The notes under the pieces: model-generated | Told to the model about the DNA's origin: nothing | Database searches by the model: none | What the model saw: only the letters and a program-made list of their open reading frames with translations | Origin: Hyphomicrobium_A sp963722495 | GTDB taxonomy: Bacteria > Pseudomonadota > Alphaproteobacteria > Rhizobiales > Hyphomicrobiaceae | Length of the DNA: 64,000 nucleotides | NCBI GenBank assembly: GCA_963722495.1 | Contig: CAVRND010000002.1 | Span: 1-64,000 of the forward strand | Direction of reading: 5' to 3' | Made by a program: the position numbers and the translations under genes | Shown here: positions 45,276 through 54,123 of the stretch, piece after piece | How positions within the stretch are numbered: position 1 is the stretch's first letter | Layout: each line of letters opens with the position of its first letter

Positions 45276-45785
45276 ATGGCTGACGACGGCGCCGTCCGAC
45301 TGCGCCCGGCGCGTCGCACCGACTGGGACCTGATCCGCGGCTGGCTGGCCCGCGACGACATCGAGGCCTGGTGGGGCCCGCGGTCGGCCACGGAAGCCGA
45401 GGTCAACATCGCGCTCAATTCCGAGCACGCGCTGTGCCGCATCATCGAGGCGGGCGGCGCACCGGTCGGCTACGCCCACGCGGTGGATGCGACGATGTGG
45501 GGCGAGGAGCTGCCCCAGGATCTGGAGCCCGGCACCTGGGACCTCGACCTCTTCATCGCCTCCGAAGAGCATCGCGGCAAAGGCGTCGGACAGGCGGCGC
45601 TGGCGCTACTCAAGGACGAGGTGTTCGGCACCACGTTCGCGGTGGCGGTCTGCGTCTTTCCATCGGTGAAAAACGAGCGCGCCGTAAGGGCTTACGAGAA
45701 GGCCGGGTTCCGCTGGAAGCGCATCTGGAACGACCCGCACATGGGGCCGTCCTGGTTCATGGTCGCCGAGCGCCCGCGGCGCTAG
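45276..45785 (+). CDS. GNAT family N-acetyltransferase (AAC(6')-like fold)
   Basis: 169 residues: VRLRPARRTDWDLIRGWLAR at the start, DIEAWWGP, WDLDLFIASEEHRGKGVGQAAL with the acetyl-CoA loop, and AVRAYEKAGFRWKRIW. Related to aminoglycoside 6'-N-acetyltransferases by fold, but resistance cannot be inferred. Starts three bases after purH. Confidence 0.85.
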   Translation: MADDGAVRLRPARRTDWDLIRGWLARDDIEAWWGPRSATEAEVNIALNSEHALCRIIEAGGAPVGYAHAVDATMWGEELPQDLEPGTWDLDLFIASEEHRGKGVGQAALALLKDEVFGTTFAVAVCVFPSVKNERAVRAYEKAGFRWKRIWNDPHMGPSWFMVAERPRR

Positions 45786-45809
45786 CCCGCCATGCCGCAC
45801 AGCACTTTA

Positions 45810-45838
45810 TTGTCGATTTGGCCCAAAGGTTCTAAGAT
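45810..45838 (+). promoter_or_regulatory. sigma-70-type promoter
   Basis: ttgtcg (45810-45815) and taagat (45833-45838) with a 17-base spacer, 36 bases before the GTG of the Pro/Ala-rich protein. Confidence 0.55.
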
Positions 45839-45874
45839 AGCCGTTCGATAGTCTTGAGTTGGGGGACATCCGCT

Positions 45875-46138
45875 GTGAACACCGTCGTCCGTGCAATTAT
45901 CTTCATCGTCATTCTGGCCGCCATCGTGGCCGGGGTGGTCTACGTCTACACGCCGTTGCCCGAGAAGGCTGCGGCACCCGCTGCGGTCGAGGCTCCGGCC
46001 GCTCCGCCTGCCGCCGAACCCGCGCCTGCTCCAGCCGCTCCGCCGGCTGCCGAGCCTGCTCCGGCGCCTCCGGCTGCTGAGCCGATGGCCCCTCCGGCAG
46101 AGACGCCGCCGGCCACGCCGCCTGCTCCGTCTCCGTGA
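45875..46138 (+). CDS. single-pass membrane protein with Pro/Ala/Glu-rich tail
   Basis: GTG at 45875 follows GGGGGA. The N-terminus is a membrane helix (VVRAIIFIVILAAIVAGVVY), the rest a long Ala-Pro-Glu repeat (PAAEPAPAPAAPPAAEP). Probably an extended periplasmic arm anchored in the inner membrane. Translation from a TTG seven codons upstream is less likely. It has its own promoter and is convergent with the next gene. The function is unknown. Confidence 0.7.
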   Translation: MNTVVRAIIFIVILAAIVAGVVYVYTPLPEKAAAPAAVEAPAAPPAAEPAPAPAAPPAAEPAPAPPAAEPMAPPAETPPATPPAPSP

Positions 46139-46150
46139 GCAGCTAAATAG

Positions 46151-46684
46151 TTAGTGCCACTTCCGTGGATCTGGCTGGGGCTCGTGCATATCGCGCGGGC
46201 CCCTTTCGTTTGGCGTGGTGCTGTTAGGGGCGGGTGGGGCTTCCGTCGACTTCGTGGAGCCTTTGCCGAGTTCGGCGGCGGCGTCCTTGGCCTTGTCGAA
46301 CACTTCCGACGTCGCCTGCTTGGCCTTGTCGAGCACCTCGCGCGCTGCCTCGGCTGCCTTGTCGAGGAGCTTGGTCGCGTCGTGCGCCTGATCGAGGGCC
46401 TCCTCGCTCGCCTTCTTGCCGTCCTCGAGCTTGGCGCCCGTATTCTCCTTGGCCTTGTCGATCGCGTCGAGGATCGCCTGCTTGGCGGCTTCGATAGCGG
46501 CGTTGGTCGCATCCTTGGCGTCGTCGATGACTTCGCCGGCAGAGCGTGGCGGCGGCGCGGGCGGCTGAGTGAGATCAGGCGTTTCGGCGCGCGGAGGATC
46601 GACGACTGCCGTCTCCTTCTCGGCGGCCAAGACAGTGGCGGGCATTAGCATTGAGACGGCGAGCAGGGGGAGTATGCGCTTCAT
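46151..46684 (-). CDS. exported helical-repeat protein (LEA/apolipoprotein-like)
   Basis: The signal peptide (ILPLLAVSMLMPATVLAAE) is followed by about 100 residues of amphipathic repeats of the AKxAxxEAxDKAK kind (AIEAAKQAILDAIDKAKEN, AAREVLDKAKQATSEVFDKA), ending in a Pro-rich polar tail with a final His. The 11-residue periodicity resembles late-embryogenesis proteins or apolipoproteins that coat membranes. The function is unknown; a periplasmic stress or envelope role is plausible. Confidence 0.75.
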   Translation of the reverse strand: MKRILPLLAVSMLMPATVLAAEKETAVVDPPRAETPDLTQPPAPPPRSAGEVIDDAKDATNAAIEAAKQAILDAIDKAKENTGAKLEDGKKASEEALDQAHDATKLLDKAAEAAREVLDKAKQATSEVFDKAKDAAAELGKGSTKSTEAPPAPNSTTPNERGPRDMHEPQPDPRKWH

Positions 46685-46769
46685 CGGAAATCACTCCTTT
46701 CGTGACCCGAGCAGAACAACGGCTGCCGAAAGCCTACGCCGAAACATGGGAAGGCGCAGCCCTCGCGGA

Positions 46770-46846
46770 CTAGTGTGATGATCGAGAAATTCGCCACCTC
46801 AGCCGGTAGCCGCAAGATCCGGCGAACTTCGGAATCGGGACACTAG
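46770..46846. repeat. REPIN-like palindrome, mixed arms (type A left, type B right)
   Basis: The 77-bp unit begins ctagtgtgatgatcgagaaa (arm A) and ends gaatcgggacactag (arm B). Arm A (46770-46797) is identical, as reverse complement, to 53939-53966; arm B (46821-46846) is identical, as reverse complement, to 53801-53826. The last bases provide the stop codon of the MFS gene. Confidence 0.85.
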
Positions 46847-48238
46847 GCCTCCCGCGCCGGCATGCGGACCGGCAACATGAGCGCGATGCCGGCCATCAGG
46901 AACAGCGTGATCGCCGACATACCGAGGCGCTGGCTTTGCGTCACGGTCGTGACCAGCGCAACCAGCAATGGGGCAAGGAAGGCGGTGGCTTTGCCGGAGA
47001 ATGCAAACAGCCCAAAATACTGAGTGATCTTATCGCGCGGCGCCAACCTTGCCAGCAACGAGCGGCTGGACGATTGCACCGGCGCCGAGACGAGACCGAC
47101 CACGATCGCGAAGGCAAGGAATACACGCTCGCCGGTCGATGAGAACGGCGCCGATCCCGGTGCTTTGGGATCCACATCGATGAAGTAGAGCACGTGGCTC
47201 GCGTCGACGGACAGGATGCCGAGTGCACCGACGAGGAGAATGAATAGCGCCGAGACGATGACGAACTTGGCGCTGATACGATCGTCGAGCCAGCCGCCGA
47301 TCAAGGCTCCGAAGGCGCCGACCAGGGTCAGGACGATGCCGAAAAGGCCCAGCTCCAGAGCGCCCCAACCGAACACCGAGGCGCCGTAGATGCCGCCGAA
47401 CGTGAAGATGGCGGTGAGGCCGTCGGTGTAGATCATGCGCGCGATGAGGAAGAGCAGCATGTCGCGGTTGCCCGGCAGCGAGCGGATCGTGTCCCATAGC
47501 TCCGCCGTCGGCGACCGGCCATCGTGTGCACGCTTCTGGCGAACGTCCGGCACGAAGAGGAAGAACGGGATCATGAACACGAGATACCAGACCGCCGACA
47601 GCGGTCCGACGAGGCGGTCGCCCTCGCGGCTCGCGGTGTCGAGCGCGAACAGCGGCTGCGAGGCCGAACAACGTCGTGCCGCTGTCCCCGGCCGGAACGA
47701 GCAGCCCGGCAACGAGGAACAGGCTGGCGAGGCCGCCGAAATATCCGCACGCCCAGCCGGCGCCCGACAGGCGTCCCAGCTCGTTCGGCGGCACGAGGCT
47801 CGGCATGATGGCGTTGGTGAACACGGCGGTGTACTCGGCGCACGCTGTCGCGATCACGAAGGCGAGCAGCACGAGATAGATGGTCGAGGACGGCGCTGCC
47901 GGCGTCGCGATCCAGAGCGACGCCATGGCTACGGCGAGAACGGCCGAGAACAGTGCGATCCAGGGTTTGCGCTGCCCGCGCCCGTCGGCAAAGGCGCCGA
48001 GGAACGGGCTGCCGACCGCGATGAAAATGCCAGCGATGGCGGCGCCATAGCCCCACATCGCTTGACCCTCGGGCCCGTTGCCGACGACCACGTTGGCGAA
48101 ATAGGGCGCGAACAGGAAGGTCAGGATCAGCGTGTAGAACGGCTGCACCGACCAGTCGAACAGCATCCACGAGATGCGCGCCGACAATGGTGCGCGCTCC
48201 GCCGGCGCGACGTGTTGAGCGGACGTAGCCATATCCAC
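46843..48238 (-). CDS. MFS transporter, UMF1/Atg22-like; one frameshift
   Basis: The N-terminal half has WMLFDWSVQPFYTLILTFLF, the UMF1 mark for an early transmembrane pair, then AIAGIFIAVGSPFLGAFADG. Near 47665 a one-base excess interrupts; the second half resumes with QPLFALDTASREGDRL and runs through five or six more membrane segments to PVRMPAREA. The final stop codon is the CTAG of a REPIN-like element at 46770-46846, so the element truncated or extended the original C-terminus. Substrate unknown. Confidence 0.82.
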
Positions 48239-48279
48239 GATCTAGATCCCCGATATCGAGCCCCCGGCGCCCGCCCTAT

Positions 48280-48301
48280 AGCACGGAAAAATGGCCGTGC
48301 T
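48280..48301 (-). terminator. hairpin between the TPM-domain gene and the MFS gene
   Basis: agcacgg (48280-48286) pairs with ccgtgct (48295-48301) with an A-rich loop. It lies 70 bases beyond the TPM gene stop and 40 bases before the MFS start on the same strand. Confidence 0.35.
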
Positions 48302-48369
48302 CGGCGTTGCGTCGTCTCGGCCCGCTTCTCGCGGACTATCGCAGGATAATCAGGTGGTTTGGCAGCTCG

Positions 48370-48954
48370 TCACGGGGGCCGCTGCCCGGGCGGGAAGTGC
48401 GCGGCCAGGACGTCGCCAATGGCGGTGATGGCATTGACGAAGCCGTCCGTTGCCTGTCCGCGGCCGATGGCGCCGGTGAGCTCATCGATGATGGCCTTCC
48501 AGGTGCCCGGCGCGACGCGCTCATCGATCGCCTTGTCGGCAACGATTTCGGCATAGCGCTCGGCGACCGACACGAAGAGCAACACGCCGGTGCGTCCGGA
48601 AGTCGTGTGCAGGTTCTGCACCAGGAACTGCTCGACCGCGGCGCGGTGAGCGTGCAGGTGCTTGATGACCATCGGCACCAGCGCCGTGCGGGTCACAATC
48701 GGAATGAGTGCCGCCGTAACGACGGCGAAGACCGCAAGCTGGATGAGATAGATCGCTACGAGTCCGAGATGGGTGAAATAGATCAGCACCCACGGGACGA
48801 GCAGACTGACGATCGCTCCGATCAGAGGGGGCACGTAGTAGTAGCCGTCGCTCTGGGAGGCGACGACGACAACGATCTCGCCCGACGTCTGCCGCTCTGC
48901 ACGGGAGATAGCGTCGGCGATGCGAGTTTCGTCGTCTGCCGAGAATAATCTCAT
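48370..48954 (-). CDS. TPM domain membrane protein (COG3762-like)
   Basis: A TPM fold: ADAISRAERQTSGEIVVVVA, then two membrane segments (LIGAIVSLLVPWVLIYFTHL and LIQLAVFAVVTAALIPIV), then GVLLFVSVAERYAEIVADKA and DVLAAHFPPG. Last gene of the lemA-ygcG-TPM unit, 37 bases after the previous stop. These proteins are of unknown activity, perhaps linked to envelope repair. Confidence 0.85.
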   Translation of the reverse strand: MRLFSADDETRIADAISRAERQTSGEIVVVVASQSDGYYYVPPLIGAIVSLLVPWVLIYFTHLGLVAIYLIQLAVFAVVTAALIPIVTRTALVPMVIKHLHAHRAAVEQFLVQNLHTTSGRTGVLLFVSVAERYAEIVADKAIDERVAPGTWKAIIDELTGAIGRGQATDGFVNAITAIGDVLAAHFPPGQRPP

Positions 48955-48991
48955 GCGAGTGCCTCCCGCGCCTTTCGGGCCCTATCTTTCA

Positions 48992-49811
48992 TCACCAGCT
49001 CCCCGACGATCCGCCACCGCCGAAATCGCCACCGCCGCCTGACCAACCGCCGCCGCCGCTGTCGCCGCCGCCCCACCCGCCGCCCCAACTCCCCGAGTTC
49101 GGTCGGTACGAATACCGGGCCACCGCGCCGGCCGCGCCGCCCGGCAACGGCTTGCGGCGAATTGTTGATCGACTGCACCACGGAGAACAGCACGAACAGA
49201 ACGATGCAAATCCAGAAGACGATGGTGACGATCTGCCAGAAGTCGAGGTCGTTGCTAGCCTGGCGGGCACGCTCCTTGACGCCCTCGGCGTCGCCGAGCA
49301 ACACGGCTTTGATATCTCGGACGCCGGCGCGGATGCCGGCGGAGAAGTCGCCACGGCGGAACTCTGGAAGGATCGCATTCTGAACGATGAGGCTCGACAT
49401 GGCGTCGGTCATCACCGGCTCGAGCCCGCGACCGACCTCGATGCGAACTTTGCGCTCGTTGGGCGCCACGATGAGCAGGATGCCGTTGTCCTTGCCCTTC
49501 TGGCCGATGCCCCATTTGCGGCCGAGCTGGTAGCCGTAGTCCTCGATCGCGTAGCCATCCAGCGACTTGACCGTGACCACGGCGACCTGATCGGTCGACT
49601 TCTGCTCCAGTGCGGCCAGCTCGGCCTGGATGGCCGTGTAATCGTCTGCCGTCAAAAGACCGGCCTGGTCAGTGATGCGGCCAGTGAGAACTGGGAAGTT
49701 CGGCTCGGCATGCGCCGCGGCGGCCGCGACGAAGCAGAGAAGCGCGACGAGCAATGCCGCTGCCGCGCGAGGCGCCCAGCTCAAAGGCGAAGCGCACCGC
49801 GCCGCAGGCAT
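48992..49811 (-). CDS. YgcG-type TPM domain protein with Gly/Ser-rich end; one frameshift
   Basis: The signal peptide (ALLVALLCFVAAAAAHA) leads into a TPM domain: LTGRITDQAGLLTADD, TDQVAVVTVKSLDGYAIEDY, NGILLIVAPNERKVRIEVGR, then a membrane segment (IVTIVFWICIVLFVLFSVV). The usual C-terminus of Gly, Ser and Trp repeats (DSGGGGWSGGGGDFGGGGSS) is found only after removing one base at about 49097. The stop is at 48992. Probably a periplasmic membrane protein coupled to LemA. Confidence 0.88.
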
Positions 49812-49839
49812 CGTTCGTCGTCTCCTTTAGGGAGCAGCG

Positions 49840-50466
49840 CTATTTCTTCGTGTCGAAGTCGACCTTCGGCGCCTTCATTTCCTCGGTCGGGATGTCGAAC
49901 GCCGCCATCTCCTTCGACGAAGGATACATGACCGAGCGCCAGATGCGGCCGGGGAAGGTGGTGATCTCGGTGTTATAGATGCGCACCGCCTGGATGTAGT
50001 CGCGTCGCGCGATGGCAATGCGGTTCTCGGTGCCCTCGATCTGGCTCTGCAGAGTGAGAAAGTTCTGTCCCGATTTTATGTCGGGATATTGCTCGACGAC
50101 GGCCATGAGCCGGCCGAGCGCGCCGCCCAGCTGGTTCTGTGCGTCCTGGAAATTCTTCATCGCCGCGGGGTTGGTGAGGATGTCCGGCGGCACGTTGATC
50201 TGAGCTTGCGTCGCCTTGGCACGCGCCTCGATGACGTCAGTGAGCACCGTGCGCTCCTGGGTGGCGAAGCCTTTGACCGTTTCCACGAGGTTGGGGATGA
50301 GGTCGGACCGGCGCTTGTACTGGTTCAGCACCTCGGACCACGCCGCCTTGGCGTTCTGCTCGTAGGTGGGAATTGTGTTGATGCCGCAGCCCGCGAGCGC
50401 AAGACAGAACGCCGACAGCATGATCGCGGTGATGGGGCGGAGCGTGTGGGTCGACACGTAAGCCAT
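49840..50466 (-). CDS. lemA: LemA family lipoprotein
   Basis: The ATG at 50466 is chosen over a longer frame because it gives a lipoprotein signal ending in LALAGC (Cys27). The LemA fold follows: YEQNAKAAWSEVLNQYKRRS, DLIPNLVETVKGFATQERTV, and ALGRLMAVVEQYPDIKSGQN, FLTLQSQIEGTENRIAIAR. LemA proteins are helical and membrane-anchored and often sit with TPM-domain proteins, as here. The operon runs lemA-ygcG-TPM on the minus strand. Confidence 0.93.
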   Translation of the reverse strand: MAYVSTHTLRPITAIMLSAFCLALAGCGINTIPTYEQNAKAAWSEVLNQYKRRSDLIPNLVETVKGFATQERTVLTDVIEARAKATQAQINVPPDILTNPAAMKNFQDAQNQLGGALGRLMAVVEQYPDIKSGQNFLTLQSQIEGTENRIAIARRDYIQAVRIYNTEITTFPGRIWRSVMYPSSKEMAAFDIPTEEMKAPKVDFDTKK

Positions 50467-50723
50467 GGCCAAGGGGCCTCCAGAGGGGGAAATGCGACGC
50501 GGCGATCCTGGTCTAGCAACGGTTAAGGGCCGCAGAAAGGTGGGCGTTCGTTGGGATCGAGGTTTATGCGGCGCTATTATTCGTGGCGAATTTGCGTGCG
50601 TCGGTGCGCGTGGTTGTGGTGCGTTCCCATGGTTGCCATATTCGCGGGCCATGCAGGGGCATGCGGTTCTTTCGAGGCATCGAAGAACCTTGAAATTGGG
50701 CGCGGTGGGGAAGTCCAGACGGC

Positions 50724-51599
50724 ATGCGGAATTCGATTGCGGTAATGAACACCAAAGGTGGCGTCGGCAAGTCGACGCTGGTGCTGGCGCTTGCCGAGAC
50801 CATCTCGGCCTATCACGGCAAGAACGTGTTGGTCATCGACAGCGATGCGCAGGCCAGCGTGTCGAGCATGCTGATGTCGGTGTCGAGCCTGTACAAGCTG
50901 CAGAGCGAAGGCGCGACCATCGTCGACTACCTGCACGGGCGCGTGCTCAAGAACCAGGTGATCGACTGGCCCAAATTCATCGTCCGCAATGTCTCCGACG
51001 TCGACGACGCGCGCTCGCTGTTCCTACTTCCGAGTGACATGCAACTCACGTTGCTCGAGCGTGAGGTTTCGAAGGAGAACCTGCACGGCAAGCTGCGCGA
51101 GGTGATCGGCGAGCTGCTCAACGGTGTGCGCCGCGTGTTCGATCTAGTGCTGATCGACTGCCCACCCGGCCTTTCCGTGCTCACGGAGTGTTGGCTTCGT
51201 GAAGCCGACTTCCACATTTCGCCGACCAAAGCCGATTACGTCTCGGTGTGCGGCCTGGAGGTTTTCCGGCGCTTCAAGGGGCTCAACCCGGAGATGGGTT
51301 TTGCCGAGAACCTGGGCGTTATCGTCAATATGAAGGAGACGAACTCGGTCTCCGACGAGGAATATCACCGCTGGCTGCAGGACAATGCCGAGAATGCCTG
51401 CTTCTCGCAGGCGATCCCGCGCATGCCTGCCCTGCAGGACGCCGCCAATTTTCACAGCTACGAGCGCAGCTATCTGGCCAAGTATCCTGGCCAGGTGGGC
51501 AGTGCCGTGCGCGCGCTGACCGACGAGGTGATGTCGCGCCTCAATGGCCACGGCGCCCTTAAGGCTGAGACCAAGACGCCAGCCGCCGCCACCGCCTGA
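50724..51599 (+). CDS. ParA/MinD-type ATPase
   Basis: Deviant Walker A, MNTKGGVGKST (Lys11-Ser17), near the start; VLVIDSDAQASVSSML (A'), and LVLIDCPPGLSVLTE (Walker B). 291 residues. No ParB-like gene follows. Such solo ParA proteins position cellular cargo rather than the chromosome. The 3' end is Ala/Pro-rich. Transcribed divergently from lemA. Confidence 0.9.
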   Translation: MRNSIAVMNTKGGVGKSTLVLALAETISAYHGKNVLVIDSDAQASVSSMLMSVSSLYKLQSEGATIVDYLHGRVLKNQVIDWPKFIVRNVSDVDDARSLFLLPSDMQLTLLEREVSKENLHGKLREVIGELLNGVRRVFDLVLIDCPPGLSVLTECWLREADFHISPTKADYVSVCGLEVFRRFKGLNPEMGFAENLGVIVNMKETNSVSDEEYHRWLQDNAENACFSQAIPRMPALQDAANFHSYERSYLAKYPGQVGSAVRALTDEVMSRLNGHGALKAETKTPAAATA

Positions 51600-51637
51600 G
51601 GGGCGACAGTGTTTTGGTAGGATGCTAAGGGTCTAGC

Positions 51638-52073
51638 ATGTTGCGAGCATGCATCCCCGTGGCCGCTCTCCTCCTCCTGGTGGAGCCGGCAAGCGCCCTC
51701 GAAGTGAAGAGCTGCGAGGACGCCAACGTCGGCCTCACAGAGCTGATCGCGCCCGTCGGCAAGAACAGCCGCACCTACAACGACGACAAAGTCAGCCTCT
51801 ACATCATCGACATGGTCGAACCGGTGTGCTGTGCGGCCGGCGTCGCCGTGGTCATTCCCGATGTCGAGGATGAGCTGGGCGGCAACAAGTGTCTGGCTGT
51901 CGTCGGCGTCGCCTCGGTTCAGCTCGACGAGGCCGCGAGCGAGGACGACCCGGCCAAGGGCCTGCTGATCACCATCCCGACACGGGTGTTCAACGAGGCG
52001 GCCGAACTCGGCGCCGGGTGCGCCGATAAAGCTGCGCGTCAATGTCGAGAAGGGCACTTTAATCCTCGAATAG
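51638..52073 (+). CDS. exported hypothetical protein; one late frameshift
   Basis: The signal peptide (LRACIPVAALLLLVEPASA) precedes a 120-residue domain with CEDANVGLTELIAPVGKNS, LYIIDMVEPVCCAAGVAVVI and CLAVVGVASVQLDEA; three or four Cys may form disulphides. Near 52018 a one-base excess interrupts; LRVNVEKGTLILE and a stop at 52071 then restore a sensible end. No known family. Confidence 0.65.
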
Positions 52074-52190
52074 TTGGAATTCCGAACTGAAACGAATGAC
52101 GCCTGCTTTTGGTGGTTTTACCCGCAAGTCGAGATAATTCTTCGTTAGCAGGAACTTTCATCTTTTCGCCCGGTTCTCCTTGAGATCATT

Positions 52191-52412
52191 GTGAAAATCT
52201 CTGGGCCCATCATGAACCCGACGTATGCGGCAGAGTTCATACGTCGTGTCGCGCCCGCGCTGAAAGGCGAGTGCGGGGTACAGCCCATCTTACCGCTCGA
52301 GATCAAGCTGCACCTCGAACGCCTGAAGCTGATGGAGCTGATCCGCGAGCTGGGCGAGAAGAGCCTGCGCTCTAAAGCCATCGCTCAGGCTGACGTGCAT
52401 GTCGCCTGCTGA
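52191..52412 (+). CDS. hypothetical 73-residue protein
   Basis: GTG at 52191 or ATG at 52212 opens a helical, charged protein (YAAEFIRRVAPALKGECG, then LHLERLKLMELIRELGEKS). There is a GAGA-type ribosome site. No domain is recognised. Fair coding character. Ahead of the tRNA-Gly gene on the opposite strand. Confidence 0.5.
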   Translation: MKISGPIMNPTYAAEFIRRVAPALKGECGVQPILPLEIKLHLERLKLMELIRELGEKSLRSKAIAQADVHVAC

Positions 52413-52492
52413 GCGCCCGCCGCGGCCGGCCATGACCGGCGGCCCGACAAAGGCCGAGCGCGCGATCCGATGTCCGGCCTGCTTTGAGAAAT

Positions 52493-52567
52493 TGGAGCGG
52501 GCGAACGGATTTGAACCGTCGACCCTCACGTTGGCAACGTGATGCTCTACCCCTGAGCTACGCCCGC
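52493..52567 (-). tRNA. tRNA-Gly (GCC), including encoded CCA
   Basis: The minus strand folds with acceptor gcgggcg/cgcccgc, D arm gctc..gagc, anticodon stem cacg around ttGCCaa, and T arm gttcgaatc; encoded CCA at 52493-52495. Anticodon GCC reads GGC and GGU. Confidence 0.95.
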
Positions 52568-52684
52568 ATCCATTGGGGTAACGACGTCGCCCGAAGGCGA
52601 CGGACCCGCCTTATGGCTCAAGTGCGTGCCCTTTGCAAGGCGGCTGATCGGCCTGCGCAAATTTGCCGGCGCAGGCCGCGCAAG

Positions 52685-53095
52685 TCAGCCCTTCTCGCCC
52701 GTCCCAGCCTTGAAGTAGCTCTTCAAGCTGCACTGTGAGTATCCCCCGTCCGAGAACAGCTTTTTGATTTCCCGCAGGGCGACCTCGCGACTGGAGCCGA
52801 CGGATGCGGCACAACCGGTTTTCGGATCGGTGCAGCACATCACCGCGAATATGTGGTCCATGCCGTTGGTGCTGGCGGGCGTGTCGGCGCAAGTCGATGA
52901 GACCTGCTTGCAGGCCAGTACGGCAAGCTTCTTCGCCTGATCCTTGCTGGTTGCCCAGACGACGGACGACGAGTTCTCCAGGTTGGGGGCAATTGCCGCC
53001 CAGCGATCCTGGGCGTGGACCTGACCCGGAACGAGGGCCAGCATGATCAGCGCCATGGCGGTGGTCGCTAGGCGCACGAAGGCAGCGGCGGGCAT
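52685..53095 (-). CDS. exported Cys-containing protein (DUF4189-like)
   Basis: Signal peptide (ATTAMALIMLALVPGQVHA) from the ATG at 53095, then WAAIAPNLENSSSVVWATSK, KKLAVLACKQVSSTCADT, HIFAVMCCTDPKTGCAAS and EIKKLFSDGGYSQCS. Several Cys and the WAAIA front suggest the DUF4189 group of small extracellular domains. The function is unknown. Confidence 0.65.
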   Translation of the reverse strand: MPAAAFVRLATTAMALIMLALVPGQVHAQDRWAAIAPNLENSSSVVWATSKDQAKKLAVLACKQVSSTCADTPASTNGMDHIFAVMCCTDPKTGCAASVGSSREVALREIKKLFSDGGYSQCSLKSYFKAGTGEKG

Positions 53096-53255
53096 CTGAT
53101 CTCCTGCAGTCACGGCGCGAGGATGCTAGCGCCGCGCTGAACCGCCAGCAAGCGGGGCCCGGGTGAGAAAGTGAGGAATTCGCGGGCGAAGCCGATTGGC
53201 GACACATGGCGCGGTCGCTAAGTAGAACGCAGCCTCCTTATCCGAATCCTGACAA

Positions 53256-53768
53256 ATGTCTGCATCCCGCCAAGATCTCTTCGCCCGGCTCGCCCTACTC
53301 GGCATCGAAACGACGACGCTCGAGCATGAGGCGGTGTTCACCGTCGCCGAGAGCAGCCGCCTCGAACGCGAGCTGCCCGGAGCGCACACCAAGAACCTGT
53401 TCCTCAAGAACGAGGCCGGCTCGCTTTTTCTCGTCGTTGCCGTGGCCGCGACCCGCGTGGATCTGAAGGCGCTGGCGAAGGCGTTGGGAGCCGGTCGTTT
53501 CAGCTTCGGAAAGCCGGAGCTGCTGCTCGATGCGCTCGGCGTACCGCCGGGGTCCGTAACCGTGTTCGCTGTCATCAACGATACGTCACGCCGCGTGCGT
53601 CTCATCATGGATGCCGAGCTGATGAAATACGACACGATCAACTGCCACCCGCTGGAGAACACGGCGACGACGAACATTGCACGCGAGGACCTTTTGCGGT
53701 TCATTCGCGCTTGCGGGCATGAGCCGAGAATTGCCGTGTTGGGCGGCGGTACCGCGGTCGCTTCCTAG
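53256..53768 (+). CDS. ProX/YbaK-family aminoacyl-tRNA deacylase
   Basis: 170 residues with the single-domain editing fold: LFARLALLGIETTTLEHEAV, HTKNLFLKNEAGSLFLVVAV, VDLKALAKALGAGRFSFGK, LDALGVPPGSVTVFAVIND and a conserved His-Asp end, CHPLENTAT and RFIRACGHEP. These enzymes hydrolyse mischarged Ala-tRNA(Pro) or Cys-tRNA(Pro). Full length, alone in its transcription unit. Confidence 0.9.
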   Translation: MSASRQDLFARLALLGIETTTLEHEAVFTVAESSRLERELPGAHTKNLFLKNEAGSLFLVVAVAATRVDLKALAKALGAGRFSFGKPELLLDALGVPPGSVTVFAVINDTSRRVRLIMDAELMKYDTINCHPLENTATTNIAREDLLRFIRACGHEPRIAVLGGGTAVAS

Positions 53769-53800
53769 CCGGGCGCGCGGTGGTCTGCGGAAAATCACCG

Positions 53801-53878
53801 CTAGTGTCCCGATTCCGAAGTTCGCCAGAGCTCGCGGCTAGGATCGGGAGCGAACTTCGGAATCATAAGGGACACTAG
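53801..53878. repeat. REPIN-like palindrome, type B on both arms
   Basis: A 78-bp unit bounded by CTAG: left arm ctagtgtcccgattccgaag, right arm cgaacttcggaatcataag and gacactag, with a less conserved centre. Its left arm (26 bases) is identical to the B arm at 46821-46846. Confidence 0.85.
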
Positions 53879-53891
53879 AAACATGGACTTG

Positions 53892-53966
53892 CTAGTGCGA
53901 TTCAGATCGAGAAATTCGCTTTGGACCTCGCCGCTGATGTGGCGAATTTCTCGATCATCACACTAG
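53892..53966. repeat. REPIN-like palindrome, type A on both arms
   Basis: A 75-bp unit bounded by CTAG: left arm ctagtgcgattcagatcgag, right arm gcgaatttctcgatcatcac and actag. The right arm (28 bases) is identical to the A arm at 46770-46797. It lies 13 bases after the type B element. Confidence 0.85.
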
Positions 53967-54123
53967 CGCCATGACTTGCAGCCCGTGCCGAGCGTCACGA
54001 TGTGCGGGTGTGAGTGGGCCGTTCCGCCCTGCCGCTGCATGACTAAATTAGGCCGGCAATGGCATTTTTGCTATTGAACGGTCGCCACAGTAAGCTCAAG
54101 GCTCTCGCCGCGAGGAGACGGAT

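Noticed and set aside
52484..52738. Plus-strand frame reading through tRNA-Gly
   Set aside because: The sequence is the tRNA plus its flank; the frame has no independent support.
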